Below are positions 63,419 to 64,000 of a DNA stretch of 64,000 nucleotides, piece after piece. Source of the DNA: Mesorhizobium sp. WSM3862 (lineage in GTDB: Bacteria; Pseudomonadota; Alphaproteobacteria; Rhizobiales; Rhizobiaceae); the NCBI RefSeq assembly GCF_002294985.1, contig NZ_NSGE01000006.1:62001-126000 (forward strand). The letters run 5' to 3'. A program made the translations under genes and the position numbers. Numbering within the stretch: the stretch's first letter is position 1; each line of letters opens with the position of its first letter. The notes under the pieces are model-generated. The model saw only the letters and a list, made by a program, of their open reading frames with translations. It ran no database searches and had not been told where the DNA came from.

Positions 63419-64000
63419 GCGGCGAGGTCCGTGAAGCGCGGCTTGCCGGCGACCGCGCTTTCGACGCAATCGGCGAGCGAGGCATAGAGCACCGCATAGC
63501 CGGTGTTGCCTGGAGCGTAATGCGCGAACTTGCCCGAATTGGTCATCAGCACGCCGCCGGAAAGTTCCGGCATGATCGGCGTCACCACCACGCATGTGTC
63601 GGCAACGATGACGACGCCGCTTCCTTCGAGCCTCTTCCGCCGGCCGTCCTGCTCCAGGAAGGCAAGCACATGACGGCCGGTGCAGGCATAGATCGGCACG
63701 GCGAGCCGTCTTCCGGCAATCAGCCGCTCCAGCATCTCGAACTCGGCAAAGGACAGATGCGGGCTGCCAATGGCGACCGCATCGATGGTTTTCGGCACCG
63801 CCGCCGTCGACAGGCCGGCGCGAGCCTTCGCCGCCATCTGCGGCGTGACGTGGATCACCGCCTCCGGTTCAGGCTCGGCCAGAATGGTTTCGACGTTCGG
63901 CGCCTCTGGCGTGACGCCAGCAATGTGGAACAGCCCGACCGCGCCGGAGGAAGCGGCAGCGGCGCCGAAGGCCTTTAGCGCGTCGTCGCCGGGATGGTTG
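63415..64000 (-). CDS. Aconitase X large (catalytic) subunit, partial
   Basis: This is the C-terminal part (about 194 codons) of the catalytic subunit; the start lies beyond the window. It has the iron-sulfur-type cysteines in YACTGRHVLAFLE and VADTCVVVTPI and the conserved NSGKFAHYAPGNTG. It is cotranscribed with the small subunit. The likely role is hydroxyproline catabolism; neighbouring genes outside the window would decide this. Confidence 0.88.
   Translation of the reverse strand, partial: NHPGDDALKAFGAAAASSGAVGLFHIAGVTPEAPNVETILAEPEPEAVIHVTPQMAAKARAGLSTAAVPKTIDAVAIGSPHLSFAEFEMLERLIAGRRLAVPIYACTGRHVLAFLEQDGRRKRLEGSGVVIVADTCVVVTPIMPELSGGVLMTNSGKFAHYAPGNTGYAVLYASLADCVESAVAGKPRFTDLAA

Overview
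The window looks like a chromosomal segment of a high-GC alphaproteobacterium of the order Hyphomicrobiales (Rhizobiales), most likely Mesorhizobium or a close relative. The evidence is the gene order (miaB-phoH-ybeY-tlyC-lnt-phrR-metK-trmB; rimP-nusA-ylxR-infB-rbfA-truB; fabI-fabB-fabA divergent from irr), a perfect Irr-type iron box, and interspersed palindromes of the GATCATGC and GGAATTGC kinds. It is mostly core genome. I see no rRNA, tRNA, prophage, insertion sequence or CRISPR array.

Layout. 1-4714: the start of a peptide-binding protein, a membrane-anchored cytochrome c, kdsB-pheA, a Dabb protein, nudC and a HIT protein. 4859-9253: the SRP RNA with its promoter, then dnaX-ybaB, a SleB-like lipoprotein and recR. 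9285-16241: a long inverted repeat that supplies the start of a lytic transglycosylase gene, then a complete five-gene peptide/opine-type ABC importer. 16281-21579: an RND efflux pump with two adaptors (TriABC-like layout), convergent with the importer. 21827-24396: gabT and a ferredoxin-reductase-like flavoprotein.

24546-30817 is the most interesting block: a perfect TTTAGAA-N3-TTCTAAA box followed by imelysin, bacterioferritin-associated ferredoxin, bacterioferritin, a di-haem oxidoreductase, a second imelysin and a Tat-exported DUF1513 protein. It appears to be an iron-handling operon combining periplasmic iron or haem-redox proteins with cytoplasmic iron storage. The likely regulator, Irr, is encoded in the same window at 60707-61138.

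30950-42134: tsaB-rimI-plsC, then miaB-phoH-ybeY-tlyC, a VOC-family pseudogene, lnt, phrR, metK with a structured leader, and trmB. 42313-43387: a small accessory patch with an intact DUF1778 antitoxin, its frameshifted GNAT toxin and a 53-residue orphan. 43545-54957: the nusA/infB translation operon with an attenuator-like leader, corA, rpsO and pnp with a very structured spacer. 55039-61138: an rsmC-like methyltransferase, an EAL protein with a degenerate GGDEF site, and fabI-fabB-fabA divergent from irr. 61263-64000: an SH3 protein, a 2-hydroxyacid dehydrogenase and the two-subunit aconitase X (cut by the window end).

Recurrent small signals: five copies of one palindromic repeat family (one inside the tsaB coding sequence) and three of another, nearly all directly after stop codons; two recently broken genes (VOC amber, GNAT frameshift); and two tandem duplications that reshape translation starts (the ABC ATPase and corA).
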